Assembly (NCBI GenBank): GCA_004134985.1
Contig: REGQ01000013.1
Coordinates: 102,542 to 166,541 of the forward strand
DNA from: Paenibacillaceae bacterium
Lineage (GTDB): Bacteria; Bacillota; Bacilli; Paenibacillales; Paenibacillaceae
Direction of reading: 5' to 3'
DNA length: 64,000 nt
The notes below the pieces were generated by a model. That model did no database searches and had not been told where the DNA came from. It saw nothing but the letters and a program-made list of their open reading frames with translations. Of this stretch, positions 29,363-40,300 are shown one piece after another (positions within the stretch are counted from its first letter, which is position 1; each line of letters begins with the position of its first letter). Made by a program: the position numbers and the translations under genes.

Positions 29363-29405
29363 AAAAAAACGCTTACTCCTCTAAGAAAGGATGATGCGTT
29401 TTTTT
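29363..29405 (+). terminator. probable terminator
   Basis: AAAAAAACGC (29363-29372) pairs with GCGTTTTTTT (29396-29405) over a 23-base loop. The stem is mostly A-T, so this is a moderate call. Confidence 0.5.
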
Positions 29406-29533
29406 CATTTGTACCCAGCTATTGAAAGGTTGCTTCGTTTGGCCGATAGTAATAGAGTACACCAGCGTCAGCAGCGCTCCTAATGGCAAATCAGACGTCT
29501 GGAAGATTACTTACAGAAAGAAGGAAACAGAAG

Positions 29534-30634
29534 TTGGTCAGGATGTTTAAAAGAATTGCAGCCGCGGCGCTCTCCGTCGCATTGCTGGGGACACTGGCAG
29601 TCGGGGAGAGAACCTCTTCAACCGCGGAAGCTGCCAGCAGCGCACTGCGTGCTCAAGTACAGAAGGTAAAGGTTGGCAGCAAGACTTATTCGGTTCAAAC
29701 GGTGAAAATACCGAAGGGCACGAACGTTACGGTAGGTCTTGCCAACCGGCAGGTTGGACAGGTAGACAATTTCAGCTCGATCGTCAAAACATACAAGGCG
29801 GATGCGGCGATCAACGGAGCATTTTTTGAAGCCTACGGGGGCCCGCCAGACCCTTACGGCAATCTGATCATTGAGGGACGCGTCGCGCATGTGACACGGA
29901 ATGGAACAACCATCGGCTTTATGAAGGATGGACGGGCCATTATGGATCATCTCCATATGTCGATCAGCGGTACAGTGGCAGGGAAAGATGGCCGCAAAAA
30001 AAGCTGGTATGTCACTTTTCTTAACCGGACGCCGGGAGAGAATGTGAACATGTCGATCATGTATACACCAGACCGGGGACCCCGAGTCGGATCCAAGGGA
30101 GGCATCGCTGTTGTCGTAAGAAACGGCAAAGTGGTGAAGCGGGAGGTCAACAACAATATCAGCATTCCGCGCGACGGATACGTAATCGTGTACTTTGGCA
30201 CCGAAAAGTCATCGGCGGACCGTTTTGAGGTAGGGGCTGTGGTGGAGAAGGTGATTGGCTACAAGGACATGAATGGCAAAGAAATTCCATGGGAAAATGT
30301 CCAGACGGCCGTTGGAGCCGGGCCACGGCTGGTGAAAGACAGCAAAGTTGCACTGAATGCCGCTGTGGAAGGTTTCAAAGACCCTAAAATATTGACCGCC
30401 TCCGGTACGCGCAGTGGAATTGCCATTATGCCGGACGGTTCAGTGATGCTGGCGACGGTATCGTCAGCCACAATGTCCCAGTGGGCGGGCATTATGCAGA
30501 AGCTTGGCGCCAAGCAGGCGATGAATCTGGATGGCGGCGCTTCGTCGGCGATGTACGGCGGGGGGAAAACGGTCACCGAAGCAGGCCGGAAATTAAGCAA
30601 TACGCTCGTATTCGGCACGAACGTAACCAAATAA
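29534..30634 (+). CDS. exported phosphodiester glycosidase family protein
   Basis: A 366-residue secreted protein of the NAGPA (phosphodiester alpha-N-acetylglucosaminidase) domain family. A signal peptide (FKRIAAAALSVALLGTLAV) is followed by the conserved AAINGAFFEAYG segment, a central beta-rich domain and the family's closing motif MNLDGGASSAMYGGG. TTG 29534 sits eight bases after AAGGA and is favoured over ATG 29543. Family members in Bacillus act on cell-wall glycopolymers or are uncharacterised; the protein is expected outside the cell. It appears monocistronic. Confidence 0.88.
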   Translation: MVRMFKRIAAAALSVALLGTLAVGERTSSTAEAASSALRAQVQKVKVGSKTYSVQTVKIPKGTNVTVGLANRQVGQVDNFSSIVKTYKADAAINGAFFEAYGGPPDPYGNLIIEGRVAHVTRNGTTIGFMKDGRAIMDHLHMSISGTVAGKDGRKKSWYVTFLNRTPGENVNMSIMYTPDRGPRVGSKGGIAVVVRNGKVVKREVNNNISIPRDGYVIVYFGTEKSSADRFEVGAVVEKVIGYKDMNGKEIPWENVQTAVGAGPRLVKDSKVALNAAVEGFKDPKILTASGTRSGIAIMPDGSVMLATVSSATMSQWAGIMQKLGAKQAMNLDGGASSAMYGGGKTVTEAGRKLSNTLVFGTNVTK

Positions 30635-30784
30635 TCATCACCTCCTATCACCTTGTGAACGCCGCAGTTAATGCTAAAAATACTGTTAGTGCAATAATGT
30701 AATAGAGCAACAATAACATCTGTGGCCCAAATGACATACGCTGGATTAGCAACCGGTTTGTTTAACTTGGGATGGGGTGGAACA

Positions 30785-31531
30785 ATGATTCAATTAAAAT
30801 CAGCGGAAGAAATCAGGCTGATGCGGGAGGCTGGGTGCATCGTAGCGGAATGCCACGCGCTGATTGCCGACTTCATCCGGCCTGGAGTGACGACGCTGGC
30901 AATTGACGAGCTGGTGGAGCAGCATATTCGCGCGAGCGGCGCTGTGCCGAGCTTCAAGGGGCATTTGGATTTCCCTGCATCGATCTGTGCCGCCAAAAAC
31001 GATGTCATCTGCCACGGGTTTCCCGATAATATTCCGCTGGAGGAAGGCGACGTCATAACGATTGATCTGGGCGCTTACCGCCGCGGATATCACGGTGATT
31101 CGGCTTGGACCTATGCGGTTGGCAGCGTGAGGGAGGAAATTCGGCAGCTGATGGACGATTGCCGCCAAAGCCTGCTGCTCGGCATTGAGCAGGCGCGGTC
31201 TGGCAAGCGGATCGGTGACATTGGCCATGCCATCGAAGCGTTCGCCGCGCCGCGCGGATACGGGGTCGTGAGAGATTTTACCGGCCATGGCATCGGACAG
31301 GAGCTGTGGGAAGACCCGAGCATTCCGCATTATGGCAGGGCCGGTACAGGTCCGCGAATCTCCAACGGACTGGTCATCGCAATTGAGCCGATGCTGACAC
31401 TGGGCGGATGGCAGGCCACAATCGATGCGGACGGCTGGACGGCGCGGACGGTTGATCAATCGATCTGCGTGCAATATGAGCACACCGTGGCTGTAACCGA
31501 AAACGGGCCGCTGATTCTCACGCAACTGTAG
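30785..31531 (+). CDS. map: type I methionine aminopeptidase
   Basis: A 248-residue methionine aminopeptidase, which removes the initiator methionine from nascent proteins. The two-metal ligands are seen in their usual contexts: ITIDLGAYRRGYHGDSAWT, the histidine of GHGIGQELWEDP, the glutamate of AIEPML and the final glutamate of YEHTVAV. The frame opens 21 codons earlier, but GATGGGGTGG before ATG 30785 fixes the start. It stands alone, away from any ribosomal-protein cluster, so it may be an additional paralogue rather than the housekeeping copy. Confidence 0.94.
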   Translation: MIQLKSAEEIRLMREAGCIVAECHALIADFIRPGVTTLAIDELVEQHIRASGAVPSFKGHLDFPASICAAKNDVICHGFPDNIPLEEGDVITIDLGAYRRGYHGDSAWTYAVGSVREEIRQLMDDCRQSLLLGIEQARSGKRIGDIGHAIEAFAAPRGYGVVRDFTGHGIGQELWEDPSIPHYGRAGTGPRISNGLVIAIEPMLTLGGWQATIDADGWTARTVDQSICVQYEHTVAVTENGPLILTQL

Positions 31532-31615
31532 CTTGCTGAGCTCATTCACGCCCTCTACTGCATGACGCACGACACAGCCTGCATCATGCCACAGCCTGCA
31601 TCATGCAGCTGCCAG

Positions 31616-31652
31616 AACAGACTTCACCCCGTACGGGGTGAAGTCTGTTTGC
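31616..31652 (+). terminator. terminator after map
   Basis: A perfect 34-base palindrome (31616-31649), with arms AACAGACTTCACCCCGT and its complement, ends in TTT. The rest of the 31532-31902 gap is AT-rich and holds no other gene I can support. Confidence 0.75.
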
Positions 31653-31902
31653 GTTCTGGAGTGAATCAGAAGTCTCATAGGGTAAGATCGGAGCGATGGA
31701 AGTGGGGAAAAAGCGTGACTTTTGTCTCATTTTAGGGAAAATAATGGAATAATGTAGAAAAGAAGTCTTTTTTATAGTAATGTTTTACTAGTTAAAATCT
31801 ATCTATTGAGGAAAGGTTTGGGTGATGGTAACTATTAAATAGTTCGTGACAACTAAAATCATGCCCCATATAAGTCGAATGACAGGGGGAAGGGGAGAAG
31901 AG

Positions 31903-34227
31903 ATGTATATTCAACGAAAAGCAGCTGCATTCCGGCTTGCCATCGGGCTCTTGTGCGGTCTGCTTGTTGCCGGGCTTGTTCCGATGCACGATGTCCACGC
32001 TGCCGAAGATGTGGTGCTGAAACCGTCAGCGAGCGCTTATGCCAGATCATTCGTAGCCGAAAGCGAAGGGCAGCAATGGTTTCTTCGGGAAGTTGAGCGA
32101 CTGCTGAACGTGCAGGAACGCAGTCTTAATACGATCAAAAGCAAGCAGGATTTGGAAGATATCGTTTCTCTCGGTTTTTATAACCGCGGAATCAAAGGGA
32201 AGATTCCGAAAGCGATTGGTGAATTGAGCAGCCTGCGCTACCTGTTTTTGGGAAGCAACCAGTTAGAGGGTAATATGCCGAAAGAACTATTCAAGCTGAC
32301 AAAACTGGAGAGTCTGGATTTGTCCAATAACAAGCTAAACGGTTCCCTGCCGAAAGAAGTGGGGGCGCTCACGAATTTGCGGGTGCTGCTGTTGTGGAAC
32401 AACGGCTTCACCGGCCCGATACCAGGCGAATGGGGCAATCTGTCCAAACTGGAAAATCTGGATTTGGCGGGCAATCGTCTCACCGGCCGTATTCCGTCAG
32501 AGCTGTCCCAGCTTGGCAAGCTAAAGTTGCTTGCGCTGTCAGGCAATCCTTTTGATCCGCAGCCATTGCCGCAGTGGCTGGACGAATTAAGCGAGCTGCA
32601 GGTTGCACTGCTGTGGAACACCCGGCTGACGGGGGAAATTCCAACGTCTTACAGCAACCTGCGTCGCCTGCAAGTATTGGATGTTTCGCAAAACCAGCTG
32701 ACAGGGGCGTTGCCGGCTTCGCTGTCCGGACTGACCGATATGAGGCGGCTGGCGGCAAGCGACAACCGCTTGACCGGAACATTGCCGGCCGGGTATAGCG
32801 CCATGAGCAAATTGACGGTGCTGGATATGGCGAACAACGACCTGAGCGGTTCCATTCCGGCAAGTTATGGAGCGTTTGAACAACTGAGCAAGCTCACACT
32901 GTCCGGCAACCGGCTGGGTGGCAGCATTCCGGCGATCTGGCAAGCGATGGCTGATCTGACGCTCGTAGACTTGGCCAACAACCAGTTCGTTGGCCACGTT
33001 CCGGCTGACCTGGGGCAGAAAGAAGCTGCCGGAGTGGTAGTTGATCTGCAGCACAACTATGTCACTGGCCCGGTAGCGGCAGGGATGAAGCGCCAGAACG
33101 ACAATTTTATTGACAATGCCGGAACGAAGCAGATGAGGCTGAAACTGCCAGGTTACATTCAGCTTCGCGTCGGAGAAACCGTCAATTTGTATGAGCGCTT
33201 CACAGTGATAGATGCGCGCAGCAATCAGACGAATTCCAAAGCAAAACTTCCGCCTTCGGCCTACAAGCTGTCCTTGCAAGGTCTGACCGAAGAGGAGGCG
33301 GAGGAACTGATTGAACTGCAGGAGGACGCGCAGGGCCTCTATGTGAAACTGTTGAAAGCCTTGCCCCAAAACCAGGCCGTGTCGGTGGTACTGGCGATTG
33401 CGGAGAATAGTGGATCAAACTACTCGCGTACCGTCACAAGCATTGGAAGCGAAGCGGCCCCATCTACAGGAGGAGGCGGCAGTGGCGGCGGTGGCGGTGG
33501 AGGTGGAGGTGGAGGATCATCATCCCCGGGAGCTCCTGAGACGACAGTGCCGCCTGTGAAACCACAGCCACCTGTAGAGCCAAACCCTACTGCAGTGACG
33601 GGCAAGCATGAACGATACATTCATGGTTATCTTGATGGAACAATCCGTCCGAACGGCACGCTTACGAGAGAGGAAGTAGCGGTTATGCTCGGGCGGCTGA
33701 TAGTGGACGAAGTTTCGGAGAAGGAAGGGACCTCGTCTTACCCGGATGTAGAAGCAAGCCGCTGGTCGGCCCGGTATATTGCCGCACTGACCGAGAAGAA
33801 GCTGATGGCCGGTTATCCTGACGGCACATTCCGTCCGAAAGCGCCGATCTCGCGCGCCGAAGTAGCGGTTTTAATTGCCCGTATGGAGCTGCACACAAAG
33901 AAGGGAACGGCCTTGTCCTTCCCTGATGTTCCGGCGGCCTATTGGGCGGCGAGCGGGATTGCGAGCGTGACGGAAGCAGGCTGGATGCAAGGGTACCCGG
34001 ACAGAACGTTCCGGCCAGCAGCATTGATGACGCGTGCCGAGTTTGCCAAGACGATCAATAGCGTTATGGGGCGGAAACCTGACCGCGACGATATTATGCG
34101 CAAAGGAAGCCATTCGTTCAAGGATCTGTCATCATCCCACTGGGCGTATGAACAGCTGCTCGAAGCGGCGCTGACGCATACGTACACGCTGCAAGACGAT
34201 GAACATTGGGAGACAATTTTGCCTTAA
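31903..34227 (+). CDS. secreted leucine-rich-repeat protein with SLH domains
   Basis: A 774-residue surface protein. The signal peptide ends near VPMHDVHA. Residues ~60-385 carry about fourteen plant-type LRRs of the form LxxLxxLxLxxNxLxGxIP (LTGRIPSEL, LSGSIPASYG). A linker of Gly/Ser repeats (~525-545) and Pro/Val-rich spacer precede three S-layer homology domains (from ~568, ~612 and ~672) with GYPDGTFRP motifs. SLH domains bind pyruvylated wall polymers, so the LRR face should be displayed on the cell surface. ATG 31903 follows GGGGAGAAG. It sits directly upstream of the Rhs toxin gene. A role as adhesin or as partner of the Rhs system is speculation. Confidence 0.9.
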   Translation: MYIQRKAAAFRLAIGLLCGLLVAGLVPMHDVHAAEDVVLKPSASAYARSFVAESEGQQWFLREVERLLNVQERSLNTIKSKQDLEDIVSLGFYNRGIKGKIPKAIGELSSLRYLFLGSNQLEGNMPKELFKLTKLESLDLSNNKLNGSLPKEVGALTNLRVLLLWNNGFTGPIPGEWGNLSKLENLDLAGNRLTGRIPSELSQLGKLKLLALSGNPFDPQPLPQWLDELSELQVALLWNTRLTGEIPTSYSNLRRLQVLDVSQNQLTGALPASLSGLTDMRRLAASDNRLTGTLPAGYSAMSKLTVLDMANNDLSGSIPASYGAFEQLSKLTLSGNRLGGSIPAIWQAMADLTLVDLANNQFVGHVPADLGQKEAAGVVVDLQHNYVTGPVAAGMKRQNDNFIDNAGTKQMRLKLPGYIQLRVGETVNLYERFTVIDARSNQTNSKAKLPPSAYKLSLQGLTEEEAEELIELQEDAQGLYVKLLKALPQNQAVSVVLAIAENSGSNYSRTVTSIGSEAAPSTGGGGSGGGGGGGGGGGSSSPGAPETTVPPVKPQPPVEPNPTAVTGKHERYIHGYLDGTIRPNGTLTREEVAVMLGRLIVDEVSEKEGTSSYPDVEASRWSARYIAALTEKKLMAGYPDGTFRPKAPISRAEVAVLIARMELHTKKGTALSFPDVPAAYWAASGIASVTEAGWMQGYPDRTFRPAALMTRAEFAKTINSVMGRKPDRDDIMRKGSHSFKDLSSSHWAYEQLLEAALTHTYTLQDDEHWETILP

Positions 34228-34376
34228 AGGTGAAGGGGTATGAGCGGCATGATCAGGGGGCGCGAACGGCTTTCGAACGCCCTCTATCCCGGCATGTCTA
34301 GGTCGATCGGCCGTGATTCAGGTGAATGCAGGGAACAAGAAAGTAGGACAAAATTTATTGTGGGAGCGAATATTTG

Positions 34377-37300
34377 ATGAGGTTAACCCTGGCAAGGAAA
34401 TTCAAGCGCCTGCTCGCCAGTGTGCTGACACTGGCACTGCTGAGCGGCTTTTTGCCGCCGCCGGAGCAGGCGGCAGCAGCCAATGTGGACGAGATGTGGA
34501 AGGCAATGCTGTTGTACAACCCGCAGACGCAATCATTTAAATCGTTTTCTAATCTGGCTTCACGCAGCCATTCGTATGAAGATTACGCGCTGTTCAACTA
34601 TGATGTGGAGCAGACGAAGTTAGAGTTTAACCTGGAGAAATCACAGTATGCGAGCGTGGAATTGTATCGGCTAAAGGAAACTGACAGCTTGCGTGATCCG
34701 GAACTGGTGCGCAAGCTGGCGGCGGAGTTTTACGACATCCCGCGCGAGGAGGATGGCGGCATCGATCCCGGGGCCATTGAACGGCTAAAGTCGCAATTGC
34801 TGGGCGAGCATCTGGGAACGATTGTCGATGCAGCCAGCGGCAGTCCCGTCCGTTCCTGGTATATAGAGGGATATAGCGGGCAGAAGGTTGATCCGCCTGT
34901 GCCTGTGGACACCGATGGATTGACTGCCGACTTTGCCGCGGAACTTGACGAACTGCTCGAGGAAGCGACCGAGGAAGTGGCTGAGGGTGTCACCGAAGGA
35001 CGAACGGATGGACTACCCGAAGGGCAATCTGAAGAGGAAACAGAGGAATTGACCACAGAGTTCCCTGATGAAACGGGTGATGAAGTGGATGATGATTCTT
35101 CGAGCGAAGGACTTGCCGAGAAATCGGAAGAACCAGCCGGGGAAGCGGGCGAGGAACTAACGGAAGAAATAAGCGATGCTGATGAAAGCAGTCAGCGCGC
35201 AGCAAACCCGCCAGTTGCCGGAAGCGCCGCTAATGCTGGAGCGGGGCAATCCAGTTACTTGCCGGACAACTTGAAAATGCAGTCGATCTTGTGGGACGGG
35301 CTTGTAGAAAAGAATGGCGCGGTCGGTTATCCGTCGCTGCCGGACCCCATCCCCCATCCCGATGGGCCGGAGCAGCCTGCCTATGTCCCATGTGTGCTCA
35401 TCGTCCAGCCGCTTGGCGGCACGCCGGAGCAGGATGGCGAATATACCGAGAAGTACCTTTCGTTCGTTGGCTTGCAGCTCAATCCGAATGCGCCGTTGGA
35501 GCAGTTGGGGCTGGACAAGAAAGATCTGAAAGGGATTGTACTGAAGGTCGATCCGGTCAATATGCTGAACGGCAACTTCGTCTGGTCGCATACCGACTTG
35601 TCTGTAGCGACCCGGGACGGGCTGGATTTCACCCGCTATTACAATTCCCAGGATACGTATAATAGCGAACTGGGCTATGGCTGGCGGCATAGCTTCAGCT
35701 ATACCTTAACGGAGAAAACCTATTGGACGAGCGTACAGCTGCCGGATGGGGAGAAGCTGACGTTCAACCTGCTGCCGGACGGGTCATTCCTGTCGCCTCC
35801 GGGCAATGAATACATGCTGGCGAAGTCGGGCGCAGGCTATATTTTGGAAGATGAAATCGGCCAGCGCTATACGTTTGATGCGAATCATCGCCTTACGAGC
35901 ATCGCGTTCCAGGACAGGACGCTGTATACGCTGACGTATACGGGGAATCAATTAACACGAATAGCGGGGCAAGGGGCGGCATTTACGCTGGTCTACAGCG
36001 CAGGCAAGATCGCCAGCGTGACGGACAATGCGGGCCGCAGTATCGCCTACACCTACAGCGGCGACGATCTGGTGAAGATGCTTAACCCGGACGGGGCGGC
36101 GATGACATTTGCCTATGATAATCGGCACAACATCACACAAATGACCGACTTGAACGGCAATCCCTTCCTGACGAATGTCTATGATGAGCAGGATCGGGTC
36201 ATTCAGCAGGACGTACTGGAAGTGGGGACGTATCGGATCGCTTACGACACGGCTGCGCAGGTGAATACGGTCACCGAATTGGATGGCACGGAAACGAGCT
36301 ATCACGTTGACAAGCAAGAAGGACGAATTGTCAAAATTGAAGATGGCGACGGCGGGAGAACGATTGAATTTGAGAAAGGCAACATTACCCGCGTCGTAGA
36401 CAAGCTCGGCCGGGAAACCCGCTACGCTTATGACAGCCAGTGGCGGCTGACCGAGACGGTTTTTCCGGATGACACGAAGGAAACGACCAGCTATAACTCG
36501 CTTGGTTTGCCAGCGCGTATCACCAATGCGGACGGCACGGAACAATCGTATACGTACGACAGCAGCGGCAATGTGTTGACCGAGACCGATGCCAAAGGCA
36601 ACATGCGAAAGTATACCTACGATACGCAAGGCAACAGGTTATCTGAAACGGATGCGCTGGGTAACGTTACGCAATTCGCCTATGACGTGCAGGGTAATCC
36701 TGTTCGCATTACCGACGCACTTGGCGGGGTAACCGCTATGACTTATGATGCGGCAGGCCGGATGAGGAGTCTGACGACACCGGAGGGCAAGCAAACGAAC
36801 TGCACGTATCGGCCAGACGGCAAGCTGCTGTCCTACACCGATGCCTTGGGAAATACTACGACGTATACGTATACTGCTGCCGGGGATCTGCTGGAGCGCA
36901 CCGATCCGCACGGCAATAAAACCAACGTTACCTATGACGGGATGAACCGCCCGCTCTTTATTACCAAAGCTGATGGCGGGGTAACAGGCTACACGTACGA
37001 TAACGAAAACAACTATTTCACGATTACCGACGCCGAAGGCGGCGTGACCGCCTATCAAGACGATCAGCAGGGAAGATTGCTTGCTTCGGAAGACCCGCTT
37101 GGTCACAAGACGACTTACACATATGATGCCGAAGGGCAGCAGACGGTGTTGTCTGATGCGCTCGGATACGAGCATCGTACAGTCTATGACGCGATGGGAC
37201 GTATCCAGTCGGAGGAAAACGCACGCGGCGCGCTTTATGAATTCAACTACGATGCAAGGGGACGCGAAGTTGGGCGCACCGATCCGCTCGGAGGCGTAAG

Positions 37301-40300
37301 TCGGACGGAATATGACGCCAATGGCAACGTCTCGCGCGAGATCGACCCGAAAGGCAACGCCACAACGTTTGCATACGACGCAGAGAACCGGCTGATCCGC
37401 ACGGTAGACGCGCTTGGGGGCGAGAGCCGCTATACGTATGATGCGCTTGGACGGCAAACGGTCATTGTCGATACCGAGAACGGGCAGGAAGAGACCGTAT
37501 ATGACCGTGACGGCCGGGCTGTACGGCGGACAGATGCGCTGGGTCGGCTGACGAACTGGGCGTATGATGCCGCAGGGCGTCTTGTGGAACAGACCAATAG
37601 CGACGGCACATCGGTCACGTATGAATACGATGCGTTGAACCGCATTACCCGCACGGTTAATGAGGAAGGGCAGTCCTATCAGTATACGTATGATGCTGTA
37701 GGCCGTTTGCTTACCGTGACGGACCCGCTGGGCGGCGAGACGAGCCACACGTATACGGCAAACGGCTGGCTGGCAAGCCGTACTGATGGCGGTGGGGGGA
37801 CAACCGCTTATGCGTATGACCGGAACGGCAGATTGCTGCAATCCACCGATCCGGAAGGCGGGATGAAGGTCTATAGCTATGACGCGCTCGGTCGCGTCCA
37901 GACGGTAACGGACGCACGCGGCAGTGTTTTGACGCTGACGTACGACGAAGCCTTAAATGTGACGGAAGCAGCGTATGAGGATGGCGGCAAATGGACGTAC
38001 AGCTACGATCTGATGAACCGTCTAACGAGCGAGACAGACGGTGAAGGGTACACGACTCATTTCAACTATGATGCCAATGGCAACGTGACGGCAATCAAAG
38101 ACCCCCGAGACCATACGCGCACGTATAGCTATGATGCGCTTGACCGCCAGATCGGGGCCAAGGACGAGGAAGGCGGACAGGAGTCATACAGCTACGATAA
38201 GGAAGGCCGTCTGCAAACCGTTGTTGATGCGGAAGGAGCGAAGACAACCTACCGCTACGATGCGGCCGGACAGTTGCTGTCGATGGAAGACGCGCTAGGT
38301 CATTCGCGGAGCTACGTTTACGATGCGCTGGGGCGAGTAACGAATGAGACGGATGAACGGGGCAAGGCGACGGCGTATACCTACAGTCCGGCAGGCTATT
38401 TGACCCGGGTGACCGATCCGCTGGGCTACTCAACCACATTTAAACATGACAAGCTGGGCCGTGTTGTGGAGGAAGAAGACGCCGAGGGCGGTATTCGCCG
38501 TTATGCGTATGATGCGCTCGGGCGTATAGTGAGCGAGATCGATGAAAATGAGCACCGGAGATATCTTACCTATGACCGCAATGGACGGGTAACGGCAGCG
38601 GAGGATCGCAACGGTCAGGTGACGAATTATAGGTATGACGGCAATGACAATCTCATTGAAGTCACGGATTCGCTTGGCAATGCTACCCGCTTCACCTATG
38701 ATCCCCGAAACCGGCTGGTCAAGATGGAGCGTCATCAGGTGGACGACCAGAACGATACGCTAGAGGAGACGATCTACGTCTATGACAAGCGAGGTTTGGT
38801 CACCAAGAAGATCACGCCGCTGGGTGAAGAAACCCAGATGGAATATGACGGCAATGGCAATCTGATTCGCCAGACCGATGCTGATGGCCATGTGACCATA
38901 TATGCGTATACCGAGACGAATCGGGTGAAAGAAGCGCAATACGGCACAGACAAGCAGGTGACATTCGCGTATACGAAAACCGGCGAACTGCGTGAGATGA
39001 CCGATTGGAACGGTACGACACGTATGGATGTGGATGCGCTGGGACAGATTCAGTGGGTGAACGATTTCAACAACCAGCAGGTGTCCTATGCGTATGACGA
39101 GACGGGAAATGTAACGCAATTGACGTACCCCAATCAGACAGCCTTGCATTACGGCTATGATGATGCAGGCCGGTTGACGAGCGTAACGGATACGGCTGAT
39201 GGCACACAGACAACGTATCGTTATGACCGTATTGGACGGATGGTGGAGCAGTCCTATCCGACCGGTGAGAAGACGAAGCATGCGTATAACCGGAAATCCG
39301 AGCTTGTGCAGACGATTGAACTGGATGAGCGCGGCGTCACTCGCCGTCATTATGAATACAATTATGATGATGAAGGCAACCGGATCAAGACGTACACGAC
39401 GGGTGTGGGCATCGATCCGAAGCAGGAGACGACGTACTACAGCTATGATGCGCTGAATCGGTTGGTAGGCAAACAGCAAGGAAGCGAACTTGTACACTAT
39501 GCTTACGATTCCCTCGGCAATCTGCTTTCGGAAAGCGCCCAAGAAGGTACAACGAGCTACACGTACAACAAGCGCAATCAACTGATTGACAAGCAAGCCC
39601 CGGACGGCGCCTATACGTATCGTTATGACAAGCGCGGCAACCTGGTGGAAGAGCTGCGCGGCAGCGAGGTGCTGAAGAGCTACACCTTCGATGAGACGAA
39701 TCGATTGGCGCTGGGCGAGAATGGGCAAGGTGAGCAGAGCCGGTATATTTACAACGGTATCGGGATGCGGGTACGTACCGAGCAGTTGGTAAACAATCTT
39801 AATACAGGCCACCAGGACGGAGCCAACAGTGCGGGCAGCAAACAGGTCGGTTCGGTCGAAGATTTGACCTCGAAGATGGCGCTGCATCCGGAACAAACGT
39901 GGACGAGTACGGTGGGCAGTACCCGCCAGACGGCGCTTGCGCAGGTGAACCGGGATTACGTCATTGACTGGAACAGCCCATACCATACCGACTTGATGGC
40001 GATTGAGGAGAAGGGATATACGCAGCGCTATGTGTATGGCCTGTCAAAGATCTATCAGGAAACGACGCATTTGCCGGGTGTCACTGAATCAGGCAGCGAA
40101 GGGGCCAATGTACGAAGTGCGGTTGCGACCGAACTGCTGGGCAAGCTGTATGTTCATGAGGATCTGCTAGGCACGCCAGCATACTTCACGAAGGAAAACG
40201 CGAAGGTCATCGCGTATGCGCAGACGGATGAGTGGGGCAAGCCGCTTACGCCAGCGGTGCTGGAGCTGAACCACAGCGGTCTTGATGAGGTGGCTGACTA

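Noticed and set aside
36639..39986. Long open frames on the minus strand opposite the rhs gene (for example 36639-37841 and 38760-39986).
   Set aside because: They mirror the repetitive YD-repeat codons, have no ribosome binding sites or domains, and recur opposite each Rhs core fragment. They are antisense shadows.
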